Under the pieces are notes generated by a model. It ran no database searches, was not told the origin of the DNA, and saw only the letters and a list, made by a program, of their open reading frames with translations. From positions 1 through 64,000 of the forward strand of contig CAZIVP010000011.1 in NCBI GenBank assembly GCA_964542915.1: 64,000 nt of DNA, given 5' to 3'. This DNA comes from CAZIVP01 sp964542915 (lineage in GTDB: Bacteria; Calditrichota; Calditrichia; Calditrichales; Calditrichaceae). Shown piece by piece: positions 62,460 through 64,000 of the stretch (position 1 is its first letter; each line of letters begins with the position of its first letter). A program made the position numbers and the translations under genes.

Positions 62460-63719
62460 TCATTCAAAAATTTGCGTAAAAGATAATCGTTGGCGATAAC
62501 TGGATTTCACACAGTACAACCGGGAGGAAAACAAGGCTCCCATGGCCAGCATCAGGCTGGCTGCAATGAAAACCGCTGCGTAACCTATCGTTTTGACTAA
62601 AAATCCGCCGATAACCGGATACACGATGGTTGGCAGCTGCATAAAATTCTTTATTGCCACATAAGAAGGAACGGATTCCGTGGAGGCAATTTGTAATAAA
62701 TAGTTGGCGACCCCAATGGAGAGGCCTTTTACTGTAATGCCCACAAGAAAGAACACGACGATATAGAGGTGCACATGAACGAGTGGTAACAGAAGGGCCA
62801 GTAGGGGGGTGGCCGCACTGACAAATCCGATTAAGAACAACACAAGTCTGAAATTCAGGTGGTCGCCCATGTGTCCCCAAAGTGGCCCGGCCACAATTTC
62901 GCCGCCAATCTGTGCCGAAACGAACAACCCTATAATAGTTGTCGACATACCTAATTGGGATTGGGCGTAAAGGATGAATAACGGCAATGTTATGAACACT
63001 CCGGAAAGCAATAATTCGGTCACTACGAACTTACTGAAATTTTGATCGTTTTGTAAAAGCTTAAAATACCTGTACCAGGGCTTTCTATCAAATGTGGCCT
63101 GTTCTCTTGCCTCCTGAATTCGATAAAAACCGATAAAGGCGATTAAGAGCGCCGCAGCCGACGATATGTAAAGCAAGATATAGTCTTCCGGAAAAGGGGT
63201 TACCTCGTTAAAAATCCAATTCGCCATATAGCCCGCCGCCAAACCGGCCAAACCGCCCAGAAAAGTCCGGAGTCCAAATAGCCTTCCGCGCTCGCCCGAT
63301 TGAATCGTTTTCGACACAACGGAAAAATAGCTCATATCGCCCATGCCGCCGGCAAGAAAGTATAGTAATAAAGCGGCAAATATCATAACGACGCTTAGAT
63401 TTGGATGGTGTTGATACACGCCAAACAGGACCGCCGCTACAGCCAATAGACTCGCTGCGCGAACGAGAACGGCAAAGATCAAAAATTGTTTTTTCTTCGG
63501 GGATTGCCCGATACGATTGATTAAAAAAAGTTGCGGCGTTATAGCGCCGATACGGTAAATCGACAAGAGTAAACCGCTTAAGAGCGTGGATCCGGTTAAC
63601 GTGTATATCAGGGCGGTTTGGATGGTATTGATTTGGGTGAAAGCCTTCGATACCTGTAAGAAAACGCCGTGCCAGACAAGAGCCCCGAAATTTCGTCTGT
63701 GTTGTATTGGTGCACTCAT
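62460..63719 (-). CDS. MFS transporter
   Basis: About 419 residues from the ATG at 63719 (a longer frame to 63791 adds a polar, non-conserved segment). Eleven or twelve membrane helices in two halves; the loop NRIGQSPKKKQFL fits the MFS motif-A position. Substrate unknown; the linked GH3 gene hints at a sugar or muropeptide. Confidence 0.85.
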   Translation of the reverse strand: MSAPIQHRRNFGALVWHGVFLQVSKAFTQINTIQTALIYTLTGSTLLSGLLLSIYRIGAITPQLFLINRIGQSPKKKQFLIFAVLVRAASLLAVAAVLFGVYQHHPNLSVVMIFAALLLYFLAGGMGDMSYFSVVSKTIQSGERGRLFGLRTFLGGLAGLAAGYMANWIFNEVTPFPEDYILLYISSAAALLIAFIGFYRIQEAREQATFDRKPWYRYFKLLQNDQNFSKFVVTELLLSGVFITLPLFILYAQSQLGMSTTIIGLFVSAQIGGEIVAGPLWGHMGDHLNFRLVLFLIGFVSAATPLLALLLPLVHVHLYIVVFFLVGITVKGLSIGVANYLLQIASTESVPSYVAIKNFMQLPTIVYPVIGGFLVKTIGYAAVFIAASLMLAMGALFSSRLYCVKSSYRQRLSFTQIFE

Positions 63720-63904
63720 ACCAACGATTTTAAGTTTCGGTTTATCGTTCCACTTTGATGTTTGGATGCAAAAAGTCGCGAAAAAATACAAACACTTAAA
63801 ATTTCAAATTTTTTTTGAGAAACTAAAGAATTATCATAATAAAGACGAACATCTGAAATAACAAAAATGCCAATATACGATTTTAAAAGGTTCCGAAAGC
63901 AGAT

Positions 63905-64000
63905 ATGAATAATCCGAATTCAGCTACCGGCCAAACAAATGTTGAAGCTAACCATAATGGCTACGAATTAAGCGCAGAAGAAATTCAACGCCTCAAAGAA
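63905..64000 (+). CDS. Start of an uncharacterised gene (partial)
   Basis: An open frame begins at ATG 63905 (MNNPNSATGQTNVEANHNGY) and runs off the window. Only 32 residues are visible, hydrophilic and Asn-rich, ending ELSAEEIQRLKE. Divergent from the MFS gene. The ribosome site is weak and no family is recognisable. Confidence 0.45.
   Translation, partial: MNNPNSATGQTNVEANHNGYELSAEEIQRLKE

Noticed and set aside
1..64000. CRISPR arrays, prophage, rRNA or tRNA genes
   Set aside because: No regularly spaced short repeats, phage structural genes or conserved RNA sequences were seen in the window.

Overview
The window reads as chromosome of a Gram-negative bacterium of the FCB group, most like Calditrichota (Caldithrix-like). 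The evidence is two secreted proteins with 'QNYPNPFN'-type C-terminal sorting domains as in type IX secretion, a TonB-dependent receptor with a carboxypeptidase-regulatory N-terminal domain, a PorV/PorQ-type outer-membrane protein, lipoproteins with clear lipoboxes and an archaeal/fungal-type aspartate-semialdehyde dehydrogenase. This placement is inferred from protein style, not from a marker gene. I see no rRNA, tRNA or CRISPR array.

Positions 1-8675 (minus strand) hold an envelope-stress/efflux operon. In transcription order it is ECF sigma factor, zinc-finger anti-sigma factor, Spy/CpxP/CnrX-like periplasmic protein, TolC-like outer-membrane channel, MacA-like adaptor, MacB/LolD-type ATPase and two MacB-type permeases, followed by a split pair of YraQ-type permease halves. 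Positions 9034-11261 look acquired: an orphan membrane protein, a RelE/ParE toxin broken by one base with an RHH antitoxin, and a methyltransferase whose stop codon lies in a 60-bp attC-like integron recombination site.

Positions 11474-29910 (minus strand) are mostly housekeeping: ComM-like ATPase, TIGR01777 oxidoreductase, Tag glycosylase, cyclase-family hydrolase, ferritin/VIT1 fusion, methyltransferase, VWA membrane protein, TsaD, YbbR protein, SAM hydrolase (DUF62), MutM, TPR lipoprotein, HEAT-like protein, adenosine-specific kinase, an orphan sugar ABC permease, SelB, a glycosyltransferase and Ndk.

Positions 30247-56994 (plus strand) form the accessory core. After an Mth938-like protein and a parvulin-type PPIase lipoprotein comes a LacI regulator and a long run of co-directional genes that I interpret as a beta-mannan/manno-oligosaccharide utilisation locus: a secreted tandem carbohydrate-binding protein, a TonB receptor, a large Asp-rich secreted protein, a PorV-like protein, a sugar ABC importer (binding lipoprotein and two permeases, no ATPase), a Gfo/Idh/MocA oxidoreductase, two GH130 phosphorylases, a secreted toroid-like protein, a GH2 beta-mannosidase and a 1053-residue secreted LamG protein with a sorting domain. 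The logic would be surface capture, TonB uptake, ABC import and cytoplasmic phosphorolysis/hydrolysis. Copies of the palindrome GTTAAACGTTTAAC precede the PPIase gene and the lacI-type gene, with one more between them, and suggest a small LacI regulon with autorepression. The surface lectin gene carries a 1042-bp direct duplication that looks identical base for base.

Positions 57239-64000 hold a LysW-like zinc-ribbon protein, AsnA, Asd, an unknown lipoprotein with a clear terminator, a GH3 (NagZ-like) enzyme, an MFS transporter and the start of one further gene.
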